Positions 8,894 to 18,500 of a stretch of DNA of 64,000 nt are shown in pieces. The first letter of the stretch is position 1. The number at the start of each line of letters is the position of its first letter. The position numbers and the translations under genes are program-made. The stretch is taken from the NCBI RefSeq assembly GCF_021401345.1, contig NZ_JACBGE010000007.1, positions 62,001 to 126,000 of the forward strand, written 5' to 3'. The notes under the pieces were generated by a model. It saw nothing but the letters and a program-made list of their open reading frames with translations. It was not told the DNA's origin and searched no databases. The DNA comes from Hydrogenophaga sp. NFH-34. GTDB taxonomy: Bacteria; Pseudomonadota; Gammaproteobacteria; Burkholderiales; Burkholderiaceae_C.

Positions 8894-9937
8894 TCAACCC
8901 GGGAAATTTTCGGGAATCTTGGCCTTGCCGCGGGCTTCGGCCGGGCTGATGACGTTGCGGCGCACCAGATCGGCCAGGTTCTGGTCGAGCGTCTGCATGC
9001 CCATCGAGTTGCCGGTCTGGATGGCCGAGTACATCTGGGCCACCTTGTTCTCGCGGATCAGGTTGCGGATGGCGCTGGTGCCGATCATGATTTCGTGCGC
9101 GGCCACGCGCCCGCTGCCATCCTTGAGCTTGCACAGCGTCTGCGCGACCACCGCCACCAGCGATTCCGACAACATGGCGCGGACCATGTCCTTTTCTTCG
9201 GCGGGGAACACGTCGATGATCCGGTCGATGGTCTTGGCCGCGCTGCTGGTGTGCAGCGTGGCGAACACCAGGTGGCCCGTTTCGGCCGCCGTCATGGCCA
9301 GGCGGATGGTTTCCAGGTCGCGCAATTCGCCGACGAGGACCGCATCCGGGTCTTCCCGCAGGGCCGAGCGCAGGGCGTTGGCAAAACTCAGGGTGTGCGG
9401 ACCGACCTCGCGCTGGTTGACCAGGCACTTCTTGGATTCGTGCACGAATTCGACCGGATCCTCGATGGTCAGGATGTGGCCGTATTCGGACTCGTTGAGG
9501 TGGTTGACCATGGCCGCCAGGGTGGTGGACTTGCCCGAGCCGGTGGGCCCGGTCACCAGCACCAGGCCGCGCGGGCGCAAGGCCAGATCGGCAAAGATCT
9601 TGGGTGTGTTGAGCTGCTCCAGCGTCAGCACCTTGCTGGGAATGGTCCGGAACACAGCGCCAGCGCCCCGGTTCTGGTTGAACGCATTGACGCGAAAGCG
9701 CGAAAGCCCTTCGATTTCGAACGAGAAATCCACCTCCAGGAATTCTTCGTAGTGCTTGCGCTGGCTGTCGTTCATGATGTCGTACACCATGGCGTGGACC
9801 TGCTTGTGGTCCAGCGGCTCGACGTTGATGCGTCGCACGTCGCCGTGCACCCGTATCATGGGCGGCAAGCCAGCGGAAAGGTGCAGATCGGAAGCCTTGT
9901 TCTTGGCAGCAAAGGCAAGCAGTTGGGTGATATCCAT
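8894..9937 (-). CDS. pilT: Type IV pilus retraction ATPase PilT
   Basis: The 347-residue protein has Walker A GPTGSGKST at 130-138, Walker B AVLVGELRD, ETGHLVFATLH and the C-terminal AIRNLIRE motif needed for retraction. It acts as a cytoplasmic hexamer at the base of the type IV pilus, depolymerising pilin and so driving twitching motility and DNA uptake. It is followed by pilU and is divergent from yggS, separated by 38 bases that must hold both promoters. Confidence 0.96.
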   Translation of the reverse strand: MDITQLLAFAAKNKASDLHLSAGLPPMIRVHGDVRRINVEPLDHKQVHAMVYDIMNDSQRKHYEEFLEVDFSFEIEGLSRFRVNAFNQNRGAGAVFRTIPSKVLTLEQLNTPKIFADLALRPRGLVLVTGPTGSGKSTTLAAMVNHLNESEYGHILTIEDPVEFVHESKKCLVNQREVGPHTLSFANALRSALREDPDAVLVGELRDLETIRLAMTAAETGHLVFATLHTSSAAKTIDRIIDVFPAEEKDMVRAMLSESLVAVVAQTLCKLKDGSGRVAAHEIMIGTSAIRNLIRENKVAQMYSAIQTGNSMGMQTLDQNLADLVRRNVISPAEARGKAKIPENFPG

Positions 9938-9975
9938 CCCGATTCCCGTATGGCGTGTTGGTGCGACAACCGATT

Positions 9976-10686
9976 ATGACGACGATTGAGGGCAATCTCC
10001 AGCAAGTTCGCGGTGCGATCGCCACAGCCTGTGAACAGGTTGGCCGGACTGTGGACAGCGTCCGACTCCTGGCGGTCTCCAAAACCTTCGGACCCGATGC
10101 CGTGGTGCAGGCCTGGCGTGCCGGGCAGGACGCCTTTGGCGAGAACTACATCCAAGAAGGGGTGGAAAAAATGCTGGCCGTGCGCGAGCAGTGCCCGCAG
10201 GCGCTGCTGCAGTGGCACTGCATCGGCCCCATCCAGAGCAACAAGACCCGCCTCGTGGCCACGCATTTCGACTGGGTTCAGTCGGTGGACCGGCTCAAGA
10301 TCGCCCAGCGCCTGAGTGAGCAGCGCCCACCGGAGGCACCGCCCTTGCAGGTCTGCCTGCAGGTCAATGTCGACGGGGGGGCGAACAAGGCCGGCGTGGC
10401 GCCTGACGCGCTGGAGGCGCTGGCCGAGGTCGTGGCACCGCTGCCCCGGTTGCGCCTGCGCGGGCTGATGTGCATTCCCGAACCGGCCGAGACCCGGGAC
10501 GCGCAGATGGCCGTGTTCCAGCGCGCACGGGCGCTGTTCGATCGGCTCAACGAGCGGGGCTACGGGCTGGACACGCTGTCCATGGGCATGAGCGAGGACC
10601 TGCCCGCAGCGATTGCGGCCGGGTCCACCCTGGTGCGAGTGGGGCGCGGAGTGTTCGGCTTCCGCGCGCGCAAGACCACCGGCTGA
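9976..10686 (+). CDS. yggS: PLP homeostasis protein YggS (PROSC/PLPBP family)
   Basis: The 236-residue protein is a single TIM-barrel domain that binds pyridoxal 5'-phosphate and affects vitamin B6 and amino-acid homeostasis without known catalysis. Family features are LLAVSKTFGPDAV with the PLP lysine at about 35, FGENYIQEG, WHCIGPIQSNKT, and the phosphate-binding end SMGMSEDLPAAIAAGSTLVRVG. The ATG at 9976 was chosen over an upstream GTG/TTG-type start. Divergence from pilT is the standard arrangement in beta- and gammaproteobacteria. Confidence 0.94.
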   Translation: MTTIEGNLQQVRGAIATACEQVGRTVDSVRLLAVSKTFGPDAVVQAWRAGQDAFGENYIQEGVEKMLAVREQCPQALLQWHCIGPIQSNKTRLVATHFDWVQSVDRLKIAQRLSEQRPPEAPPLQVCLQVNVDGGANKAGVAPDALEALAEVVAPLPRLRLRGLMCIPEPAETRDAQMAVFQRARALFDRLNERGYGLDTLSMGMSEDLPAAIAAGSTLVRVGRGVFGFRARKTTG

Positions 10687-10709
10687 GCCGGCGGGCATCG
10701 GCCTTCAGC

Positions 10710-11270
10710 TCAGCGCACCACCGGCTTGATGTTGCCGCACTGGGCGTTGAGCCAGCGGCCCGTGCCTTCCACGGTGGTGTTCATGGTCTTGCCGGCTTGC
10801 GCGGTCTTGACCTGCATCTTCATGTCGTAGCCGGTATCGCCACGGAAGGTGTAGGTGCCTTCGCCCGATGACTGCGGGTCCTTGCAGGCGAAGCTGAGCT
10901 TGACCGTGTTGCCGGTGCGGGAGTGGATCTTGGTGGTGCAGTCGCCTTCGGCCTGCGTGGGCAGATCGTTGCGTGCGGCCATTTCGGGTGTGATGCAGAT
11001 CTGCATGGCCATGGCGCCGCCGGCCCCTTGCCCGATCTTCAGCCCCTGCGAGGCCATCATGTCTTCCATCTGCTTGCGTTGCGCCGGGGGCAGGCTGGCC
11101 AGTTGCTGGCGCATCTGGGCCATGGCCTGGTCCACTTCGGGGTTGCCGCCGACCTTGGACTGGATTTCCCACAGACCGGGTTTGGTGGTCTGGGCCATGG
11201 CGGTGGCGGACAGCAAGGCCAGCACGGGCAGGCTCCGGCGGAGCAGGGAAAGGCGCATCGGGTTCTCCAT
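10710..11270 (-). CDS. DUF3617 family secreted protein
   Basis: The 186-residue precursor has a signal peptide ending in ATAMA-QT, then the DUF3617 start TTKPGLWEIQSKV. Conserved cysteines follow in QICITPEMAA, EGDCTTKI, SFACKDPQ and LNAQCGNIKP. The family is common in Comamonadaceae and other proteobacteria and has no known role; it probably folds in the periplasm with two disulfides. A second start (MRLSLL, 11258) is equally plausible. It is convergent with yggS and sits alone between yggS and the Lrp-type gene. Confidence 0.8.
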   Translation of the reverse strand: MENPMRLSLLRRSLPVLALLSATAMAQTTKPGLWEIQSKVGGNPEVDQAMAQMRQQLASLPPAQRKQMEDMMASQGLKIGQGAGGAMAMQICITPEMAARNDLPTQAEGDCTTKIHSRTGNTVKLSFACKDPQSSGEGTYTFRGDTGYDMKMQVKTAQAGKTMNTTVEGTGRWLNAQCGNIKPVVR

Positions 11271-11339
11271 GAATCGGCGAAAGGAAAGACCGCATTGTGT
11301 CTTGCCCTCCGGTGCGTGCCTACCCCCCGGTTGGGGGGC

Positions 11340-11813
11340 TCAGAGCGGCAGCCGGCTGCTGTTCTTCACCTCTTCCATCACCGCATAGGTGCGCGTCTCG
11401 CGCACACCCGGCAGTTCCCACAGCACCCGGCCGGCGAAGTCGCGGTAGGCGGCCATGTCGGCCATGCGGGTCTTGAGCAGGTAGTCGAAGCCGCCGGCCA
11501 CCATGTGGCACTCCATGATTTCGTCGCGGACCTGAACCGCCGCTTTGAATTCGTTGAACACGTTGGGGGTGGTGCGGTCGAGCAACACCTCGACGAAGAC
11601 CAGCATGCCGCGTCCGAGCTGGAGCGGGTTCAGCCGCGCCTCGTAACCCAGGATGTAGCCGTCGCGCTGCAGGCGTTGGGTGCGTGCCAGCACGGCGGTG
11701 GGCGACAGCGCCACGGCCTCGGCCAGCTTGAGGTTCGAGATCCGCCCGTCAGCCTGGAGAACTTTCAGGATGCGCAGGTCGATGCGGTCAATTTCTGGGG
11801 TGTGGTCAATCAT
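11340..11813 (-). CDS. Lrp/AsnC family regulator, likely controlling putA
   Basis: The 157-residue protein has an N-terminal winged helix-turn-helix (ILKVLQADGRISNLKLAEAVALSPTAV) and a C-terminal RAM ligand domain (MLVFVEVLLD, VAGGFDYLLKTR). It is divergent from putA across 105 bases, the arrangement of PutR/BkdR-like Lrp regulators that activate proline use when proline binds. The ATG at 11813 is favoured; a TTG at 11837 would add eight residues. The shared intergenic region contains a perfect 9-bp inverted repeat that is a candidate operator. Confidence 0.88.
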   Translation of the reverse strand: MIDHTPEIDRIDLRILKVLQADGRISNLKLAEAVALSPTAVLARTQRLQRDGYILGYEARLNPLQLGRGMLVFVEVLLDRTTPNVFNEFKAAVQVRDEIMECHMVAGGFDYLLKTRMADMAAYRDFAGRVLWELPGVRETRTYAVMEEVKNSSRLPL

Positions 11814-11844
11814 GGGTGGTGAATTATCCTGTCCCAACTAAAAA

Positions 11845-11895
11845 AACAGCGAAAAATTCATTGATGGGGTCATCAGACTGTCGGTATTCGCTGTT
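11845..11895. promoter_or_regulatory. Paired inverted half-sites in the putA/Lrp divergent promoter region
   Basis: AACAGCGAA at 11845-11853 and its exact reverse complement TTCGCTGTT at 11887-11895 lie with centres 42 bases apart, close to four helical turns, in the 105-base gap between the Lrp-type regulator and putA. Lrp-family octamers wrap DNA and often read helically phased half-sites. The site is AT-richer than its surroundings. I infer that it is the regulator's operator; this is not proven by sequence alone. Confidence 0.55.
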
Positions 11896-11918
11896 CCATC
11901 CCGCTCCGGAGAACCCCC

Positions 11919-14900
11919 ATGCCTCGCCGCATCGACCGACTGCCTTTTCCCTACCGGCCCGAAGCCGAGACCGTGGCCCAGCGCCTGGCTGCCTTGCAGG
12001 GGGCGCTGGACTGGGCGGCGGCGGCCCAGGCGGCCGCGCCCTGGGTGCGGGCGGTGCGCGAGAACCCGCCGCCTTTCTGGGCCATGGAAAGCCTGCTCAA
12101 GGAGTACCCGATCTCCAGCGCCGAAGGGCTGGCGCTGATGCGCCTGGCCGAGGCGCTGCTGCGGGTACCCGATGTCGAAACCGCCATCGCGCTGACCGCA
12201 GATCAACTGGGCCGGGCGGATTTCGACGGTGCGGCGCACGCCACCGCCGGGCCGGCCCCTGTTGGCGCGGGCCTTCTTGGGCAGCCTGGCGAAACCAGGG
12301 GAGGGGGGCAGGTCTCGGCGCTGGCGCGGCTCTCGTCCAGCGCCATCGCCTTGTCCAAACACTTCCTGCCCGAGTCCGGCCACGAACCCGGCCTGATGGC
12401 CAAGCTGGGCGCGCGTACCGTGGTGGCGGCCACGCTGCGGGCCGTGCAGTTGCTGGGCCGGCAGTTCGTGCTGGGCCAGACCATCGCCGAGGGCATGAAG
12501 GAGGCCGCGGCTGCGCGCAAGAATCAGGCAAACCTGCGGGTGCTGCCGGGCCGTGCCAAGGCGGAACAGTCGTTTGCGGGGAGCAGCGACCCACGCACCG
12601 GTGGCGCAGGGGGGCTCTGGTTCAGCTACGACATGCTGGGAGAAGGCGCGCGCACCGCGGCCGACGCGCTGCGCTACCAGGCCAGTTACGCGGACGCCAT
12701 CGCGGCGATCGCGAAGGGGGCCGATCCCGCACGCCATCCGTCGCAGAACGACGGCATCTCGATCAAGCTCAGCGCCTTGCACCCCCGCTATGAAGACGCG
12801 CAACACGGTCGCGTGATGGCCGAATTGGTGCCGCGCGTGTGGTCCTTGTGCCAGGCTGCGGCTGCGGCCAACCTCAACCTGACCATCGACGCCGAAGAGG
12901 TCGACCGGCTCGAACTGTCGCTGGAGGTGTTCGAGGCGCTGGCGGCGCGTGTGGCCCAATACTGCCCGCAGTGGCCTGGCCTGGGCCTGGCGATGCAGGC
13001 TTACCAGACGCGTGCGGTGGAGCTGATTGATCACGTGGCTTCGCTGGCCCGGCAATACCGGATCCGCTTCATGTGCCGGCTGGTCAAGGGAGCCTATTGG
13101 GACGCCGAGATCAAGCGCGCGCAGGAACAGGGTTTGCCGGCCTATCCGGTGTTCACCCACAAGCACCACACCGATGTGAGCTACCTGGCGTGCGCCCAGG
13201 CACTGCTGGGGGCTCCCGACGCGATTTTTCCGCAGTTCGCCACCCACAACGCCGGCACCATCGCGGCCATCCTGCAAATGGCCTCGCGCAAAGGGGTGCC
13301 GTTCGAACTGCAGCGCCTGCACGGCATGGGCGAAGGCATCTACCGCGAGGTCCTCAAGAACCCGCTGGTGAGCTGTCGCGTCTACGCCCCGGTGGGTGCG
13401 CACCGCGACCTGCTGGCCTACCTGGTGCGGCGCCTGCTGGAGAACGGCGCCAACTCGTCTTTCGTGCACCAGTTGGCCGACGAGTCGGTGGGCATGGACG
13501 AACTGCTGATCTCGCCGCTGCGGCTGGAGCCGGACGGTTCACTGCCGCTGCCGCCGGAGCTGTACGGTGCGGCGCGGGCCAACAGCAGTGGCCGCGACCT
13601 GGCCGTGGTCGTCCAGCGCGACGAACTGCTGGCGGCGCACGCGGCCTGCACCGTGCCTGTGGTGCCTGAGGCCCAGGCCGATCAGGCAGCCGACGCGGTG
13701 GCGCGTGCCATCAGCGCCTTCGCGGCCTGGAACCACACGCCGGTGGCGCAGCGTGCGGCCATGCTGCGCTTCGCCGCCGACACGCTGGACGCCGCGCTGC
13801 CGCGCTTTGGCGCCCTGCTGGTGAAGGAGGCGCACAAGACCTGGGGCGACGCCGTGTCCGAGGTGCGCGAGGCGGTGGACTTTCTGCGCTACTACGCCAA
13901 CGAGGCCGAGCGTGTGATGGCGCCACAGACCTTGCCAGGCCCCACGGGCGAGAGCAATACGCTGCGCCTCGAAGGCCGCGGCGCCTGGGTCTGCATCAGC
14001 CCCTGGAACTTCCCGCTGGCCATCTTCATGGGGCAGGTCGCGGCCGCGCTGGCCACGGGCAACACCGTGCTGGCCAAGCCGGCCGAGCAGACGCCGGCGG
14101 TGGCGCTCGAAGCCGTCAAACTGCTGCACGCCGCCGGCATCCCGCCAGACGCGCTGCAGCTGTTGCATGGCCCGGGCGAGACGGTGGGCGCCGCGCTGGT
14201 GGCCGCGCCCGGCGTGGCCGGCGTGGTGTTCACCGGCTCCACCCAGGTGGCCAAGCTCATCCAGCGCGCGCTTGCCGCGAAAGACGGCCCTATCGTGCCG
14301 CTGATCGCCGAAACCGGCGGCATCAACGCCATGCTGGTCGACAGCACGGCCCTGCCCGAGCAGGTGGCCGACGCGGTGGTGCAGAGCGCCTTCCGCAGTG
14401 CCGGGCAACGCTGCTCGGCGCTGCGCCTGCTGTGCGTGCACGAGGCGATCGCCGACGGCGTGATCGAGATGATCCAGGGCGCGGCGAAGGAACTCGTGGC
14501 CGGCGATCCGTCGCAGTTGGCGACCGACCTTGGGCCGGTGATCGATGCCGAGGCCTTCGACAACATCCAGCGCCACCTGCTCCGTCTCCACGGAAGCGCC
14601 CAGGCGCTGCTGCCCAGTACCGATGCGGTGCCTGTGCTGCCCAATTTGGTTGCGCCCCAGATGTTTGAAGTGAACGCCATTGCCGACGTGACCGCTGAAA
14701 TCTTCGGCCCGGTGCTGCAGGTGGTGCGCTGGCGCGGTGAGCCGATGGACGTGATCCGCCAGATCAACGCGCTGGGCTATGGCCTGACGCTGGGCATCCA
14801 GACCCGCATCGACAGCCGCGCGCAGGCGCTGGCCGCGGCGGCGCGGGTGGGCAACGTTTATGTCAACCGCAACATGATCGGCGCCGTGGTGGGCGTTCAG

Positions 14901-15041
14901 CCCTTCGGCGGCGAAGGCCTCAGCGGCACCGGACCCAAGGCCGGCGGGCCCAATTATCTGTTGCGCTTTTGCGCCGAACAGACGCTGACCATCAACACCA
15001 CCGCGGCGGGGGGCAATGTGACGCTGCTGGCCGCAGGCTGA
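11919..15041 (+). CDS. putA: Bifunctional proline dehydrogenase/L-glutamate gamma-semialdehyde dehydrogenase PutA
   Basis: This 1040-residue enzyme oxidises proline to glutamate in two steps, using FAD and then NAD. The proline dehydrogenase barrel spans roughly 235-530 (SIKLSALHPRYE, RLVKGAYWDAEIKRAQ, LQRLHGMGEG). The aldehyde dehydrogenase half spans 570-1035 (SPWNFPLAIFMG, AETGGINAMLVD, SAGQRCSALR with catalytic Cys832). There is no N-terminal ribbon-helix-helix domain, so this PutA is not its own repressor; the divergent Lrp gene presumably takes that role. Two Gly/Pro-rich segments (about 110-131 and 209-233) seem extra compared with the family as I know it and coincide with repeat-like DNA. 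Confidence 0.95.
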   Translation: MPRRIDRLPFPYRPEAETVAQRLAALQGALDWAAAAQAAAPWVRAVRENPPPFWAMESLLKEYPISSAEGLALMRLAEALLRVPDVETAIALTADQLGRADFDGAAHATAGPAPVGAGLLGQPGETRGGGQVSALARLSSSAIALSKHFLPESGHEPGLMAKLGARTVVAATLRAVQLLGRQFVLGQTIAEGMKEAAAARKNQANLRVLPGRAKAEQSFAGSSDPRTGGAGGLWFSYDMLGEGARTAADALRYQASYADAIAAIAKGADPARHPSQNDGISIKLSALHPRYEDAQHGRVMAELVPRVWSLCQAAAAANLNLTIDAEEVDRLELSLEVFEALAARVAQYCPQWPGLGLAMQAYQTRAVELIDHVASLARQYRIRFMCRLVKGAYWDAEIKRAQEQGLPAYPVFTHKHHTDVSYLACAQALLGAPDAIFPQFATHNAGTIAAILQMASRKGVPFELQRLHGMGEGIYREVLKNPLVSCRVYAPVGAHRDLLAYLVRRLLENGANSSFVHQLADESVGMDELLISPLRLEPDGSLPLPPELYGAARANSSGRDLAVVVQRDELLAAHAACTVPVVPEAQADQAADAVARAISAFAAWNHTPVAQRAAMLRFAADTLDAALPRFGALLVKEAHKTWGDAVSEVREAVDFLRYYANEAERVMAPQTLPGPTGESNTLRLEGRGAWVCISPWNFPLAIFMGQVAAALATGNTVLAKPAEQTPAVALEAVKLLHAAGIPPDALQLLHGPGETVGAALVAAPGVAGVVFTGSTQVAKLIQRALAAKDGPIVPLIAETGGINAMLVDSTALPEQVADAVVQSAFRSAGQRCSALRLLCVHEAIADGVIEMIQGAAKELVAGDPSQLATDLGPVIDAEAFDNIQRHLLRLHGSAQALLPSTDAVPVLPNLVAPQMFEVNAIADVTAEIFGPVLQVVRWRGEPMDVIRQINALGYGLTLGIQTRIDSRAQALAAAARVGNVYVNRNMIGAVVGVQPFGGEGLSGTGPKAGGPNYLLRFCAEQTLTINTTAAGGNVTLLAAG
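12246..12310. repeat. Possible repeat-derived insertion inside putA (first)
   Basis: A block opening GCCGGGCCGGCCCC and ending in a G-rich run contains a short perfect hairpin (CCTGG-CGAAA-CCAGG). It encodes PutA residues of about 110-131, rich in Gly, Ala and Pro, between ADFDGAAHAT and SALARLSSSAIAL, which are family-like on both sides. The opening bases match the other repeat copies in this window, but the rest matches only loosely, so membership in the same repeat family is tentative. Confidence 0.35.
12545..12616. repeat. Repeat-derived in-frame insertion inside putA (second)
   Basis: This segment reads GCCGGGCCGTGCCAAGGCG, then a G-rich run GCGGGGAGCAGCGA, CACGCA and a second G run. 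It lines up end to end with the element inside the ring-hydroxylase alpha gene at 56276-56347, with the same blocks in the same order and similar spacing. In PutA it encodes about residues 209-233, between a family-like helix (EAAAARKNQAN) and FSYDMLGEGART. The frame is preserved. Confidence 0.55.
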
Positions 15042-15048
15042 GCCGGTT

Positions 15049-15063
15049 GCGCGCGGGGCGCGC
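15049..15063. terminator. Hairpin between convergent putA and response-regulator genes
   Basis: A perfect dyad GCGCGC-GGG-GCGCGC fills most of the 24-base gap between the stops of putA and the response regulator, which converge here. A T tract is lacking on both sides, so it may act as a bidirectional but inefficient or Rho-assisted terminator. Confidence 0.4.
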
Positions 15064-15065
15064 TA

Positions 15066-15551
15066 TCAGACCAGATCGCCGTAGCCGGTGTTGCGCACCC
15101 CGGTGCCCCCTGAGGGCGGGGCGGTCTGGTTGACGTTCACCCAGAACTCGCAGACGTGTTTCATTGCGTTGAGAAACTGCGCGAATTCGGTCGGCTTGGC
15201 GATGTAGGCGTTGGTGCCGGCGTCATAGGCGCGCTGCAGGTCGCTGGGCTCGGTGGAGGATGTGAGCACGACCACCGGAATGTTGTGCAGCGTGTCCGAA
15301 CCCTTGATTTCCTTGAGCACGCCGATGCCATCAAGCAGCGGCATCTTCAGGTCCAGCAGCACCAGGATCGGGTCGCCCACGGGCCGTCCGCTGAAGTGGT
15401 CGCGCCGGTGCAGGTAGTCCAGCGCCTGCATGCCATCGGACACGTGCGTGACCCGGTGGTCCAGACCATAGCGCGCCAAGGCCAGCTTGGTCAGTTCGGC
15501 GTCGTCGGGGTTGTCTTCGACGAGCAGGATGGCTTCTGCGTGATGGTTCAT
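15066..15551 (-). CDS. Single-domain response regulator (Rcp1-like)
   Basis: The 161-residue protein consists of one receiver domain with no output domain. The acidic pocket (LLVEDNPDDAEL), the phospho-acceptor in VLLDLKMPLLDG, the Thr/Ser switch VVLTSSTEPSD and the conserved Lys (YIAKPTE) are all present. Such Rcp1-like regulators usually pair with soluble phytochrome-type or multi-PAS kinases, and this one directly follows such a kinase. The ATG at 15551 lies 3 bases past the kinase stop (15554-15556); a GTG at 15557 would overlap the stop. No output is visible, so signalling must go through another protein. Confidence 0.88.
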   Translation of the reverse strand: MNHHAEAILLVEDNPDDAELTKLALARYGLDHRVTHVSDGMQALDYLHRRDHFSGRPVGDPILVLLDLKMPLLDGIGVLKEIKGSDTLHNIPVVVLTSSTEPSDLQRAYDAGTNAYIAKPTEFAQFLNAMKHVCEFWVNVNQTAPPSGGTGVRNTGYGDLV

Positions 15552-15553
15552 GG

Positions 15554-18500
15554 TCACAGGGAGGCAAGGAATGAGTCTGGTGCGCTGTCCGAAGAAGGGG
15601 CGCTCTCGAAGGGCAACGAAAAGTGGAACACGCTGCCTTCCCCGAGACGACTCTCCGCCCAGATGCTGCCACCGTGACGCTCGATGATGCGACGGGTCAG
15701 GGCCAATCCGATGCCCGTTCCCTCGAATTCCGACGCGCGATGCAGACGCTGGAACACGCCAAACAGTTTCTGTGAGTATTTTGTATCAAAGCCCACGCCG
15801 TTGTCACGGACATAAAAGGTGTAGCCGACGGCTGGATCAACGCTCCAGCCGATTTCGATGCGGGCGCAGGCGCGGGGACGGGTGTATTTGTAGGCATTGC
15901 CCAACAGATTGGCCCAGACTTCGCGCAGCAGCAGGCCGTCGCCCTGCACGACCGGCAGGTCGGGGGCGATCACCCATTCGATGGTGCGACCCTCCGTGTC
16001 GTGGGCGAGCTGCGCCACCACGGCGTCCACCAGCAAGGCAAAGTCGACCGAGGTCATGTTCACCGCCGCACGGCCGAGCCGGGAGAACGCCAGCAGACCA
16101 TCGATCAGCTGGCTCATGTGGCGCGCCGAGTTGGCGATGGTGTTCAGGTACTTGCGGGTGGCCTCGTCGGTGCGCCCGTGCAGATGCTCTTCCAGCAGGC
16201 TGACGAAGCTGGAGATGTGGCGCAGGGGCGAGCGCAGGTCGTGGGAGACCGAGTAGGAGAACGATTCGAGCTCCTTGTTGGCCGCCAGCAGTTGCTCGGT
16301 GCGTTCGGCCACGCGGTTTTCCAGCTCGTCGTTGATGTTGCGCATGAGGTCGTCCAGGCGCTTGGCGTCCGTCATGTCGCGGTTGATCCGGGCGAAGCCC
16401 TGCAACTCGCCACTGTCGTCCCGCAAGGCGATCAGCAGGGAGTGCGAAAAGTAGCGGGTGCCGTCCTTGCGCTCGTGCCAGCTCTGGAGCTCGTGCTGTC
16501 CGCGCGAAGCCGCCAGGCGCAGCATCTGTTCGGCCTTGGCGTGGGACGCCTCGGGGATGGTGCCGCGAAACAGCACCGAATAGTGGCGGCCGACGACTTC
16601 GGTCGGGGAATAGCCTTCCATGCGCTGGGCGCTGTCGGTCCAGTCGGTGATGCGGCCCTGGGCATCGAGGAAAAAGATGCAGTACTCGCGCAGGTTGTCC
16701 ACCATCAGCCGGAAGCGTTGTTCGCTCTCCAGCAACTCGGCCGAGCGCTCGCGGATGCGGGTCTCGAGTTCGATGTTCAGGTGTTTGACGCGCTCTTCGA
16801 CCTGTTTGCGGGCGGTGATGTCGATCAGCTGGATGAACACCCCTTGCACGGCGTCCTTGTGCAGGTCGGGCAGGTAGGACGCACGGATGAACATCGGCGC
16901 GCCGTCGACCGTGGTGCGCCAGGTCTCGAAATGCTGGGGCTCGCCCCGCAGCGCCGCTTTCAGCCGGGGTTCGACCTCCTGCCAGACGGTGGGCGACACG
17001 CACTGGCTGATGTGCAGGCCGGTGATCTTTTCGGGATCCAGGCCCAGCAATCGGTGGTGCTCAAGGTTGGCAAAACGGAAGCGCAGGGATGCGTCCAGGT
17101 AGGCGATCAACCCCGGGACGTGGTCGGTGATCGTCTGCATGAAGCGCTGCTGGTCACGCAGCGCCGCCTCGGCGGCCTTGCGTGCGGAGATGTCGACCAC
17201 CGTGGTGTTGCTGCGCAGGAATTCGCCTTGCAGGTCGCGAACGGCCGACGAGGACAGCAGCGCGTGAAAGATGCTGCCGTCTTTGCGGCGGACCGCGTAT
17301 TCGACGTTTTCCACCGGGACACCGGCAATCAGCCGCTGCAGGCGGTCTGCCAGCAGGGTCGCACGCTCCGGAAGCACGATGTCACGGAAGGACAGCCGGC
17401 CGATGACTTCTTCGCGGGTGTAGCCCAGCCAGCCCAGTTCGGTGTCGTTGATCGAGACGAAGACCCCGTTCCGGTCCAGCGAGTGGTAGCCGCAGGGGGC
17501 GTGGTCATAGAGCGCCTGCGACAGGGACAGCGCCTCGTGCAACTGCCGGTTGATGCGCTGCACGCTGTCTTCCGAGGCTTTGCGCTCGGTGATGTCCAGC
17601 ATCTGGATGATCAGCCCCTGGACCTCGCCGTCCTGGCGGTACGGGGTGTATTCGACGCTGGCGTAGAAGCGGTGGCCGTCGGGGAAAGTGCGTTCGCCTT
17701 CGAAACGCTGCGATTCGCCCCGCAGGGCGGCTGCCAGGCGTTCCCGTGCGGGCTCGTAGTCGCGCGCCGGAGCGATCTGGCTCAGGTGCATGCCCACCAG
17801 ATCGTCGGGTGAACCGCCGGTCCAGCGCGCGTACGCCGCGTTGGCAAAGCGGCAGCTCAGTTCGCGATCGAAAAAGGCGAGCTGGACCGGCACCGTGTTG
17901 GTCACCGCTTGCAGAAAGCTGCGCTGGGCGTGCAGGGCCGCTTCGGCTGCCTTGCGGGCGGTGATGTCCAGCAAGGTGCTGTTGGTGCGCAGGAACTGGC
18001 CGTTCTCATCGTAAACGGCGGTGCTGGAAGCCAGGGCCACGAACGGGCGTCCATCCGGCAGTTTGAGGCTGACTTCTTCGGGGTCGAGCCGGCCCGTGCG
18101 CATCAGCTGTTCGCGCCGCGCCTCTTGCTGTGCCAGGTATTCCGGCTGCACCAGATCGTGCGCACAGAGTTTGCCCTCCACCTCTTCCCGGGTGCGCCCG
18201 AGCCAGTTCAGTGCGGTCTGGTTCATCATCTGAACCACGCCGTGCACGTCCAGCGAGTAGTAGCCGCAGGGTGCGTGGTCGTAGAGTGCGCGGGCTTCCG
18301 ACAGGGTGGTCTGCAGGCGTTCGTTGGCGAGGGCCAACTCTTCGGTCCGCTCCTTGACGCGTTGTTCCAGTTCGGCATTGAGGCGGCGCACCTCGTCCTG
18401 GCGTTCGTGCTGCTCGGTCACGTCGCGCGAGACGGCCAGCAGCATGACCGGCGAACCGTTGGCATCGAGGATGGGGGAAATCAGCGTGTCCCACCATTTG

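Noticed and set aside
7686-9752. A 688-codon plus-strand open frame opposite pilU and pilT
   Set aside because: pilU and pilT are beyond doubt on the other strand; the antisense frame is compositional.
11838-13469. A 543-codon minus-strand frame opposite putA, ending near the regulator
   Set aside because: It covers conserved PutA sequence in the reverse sense and has no ribosome site or similarity.
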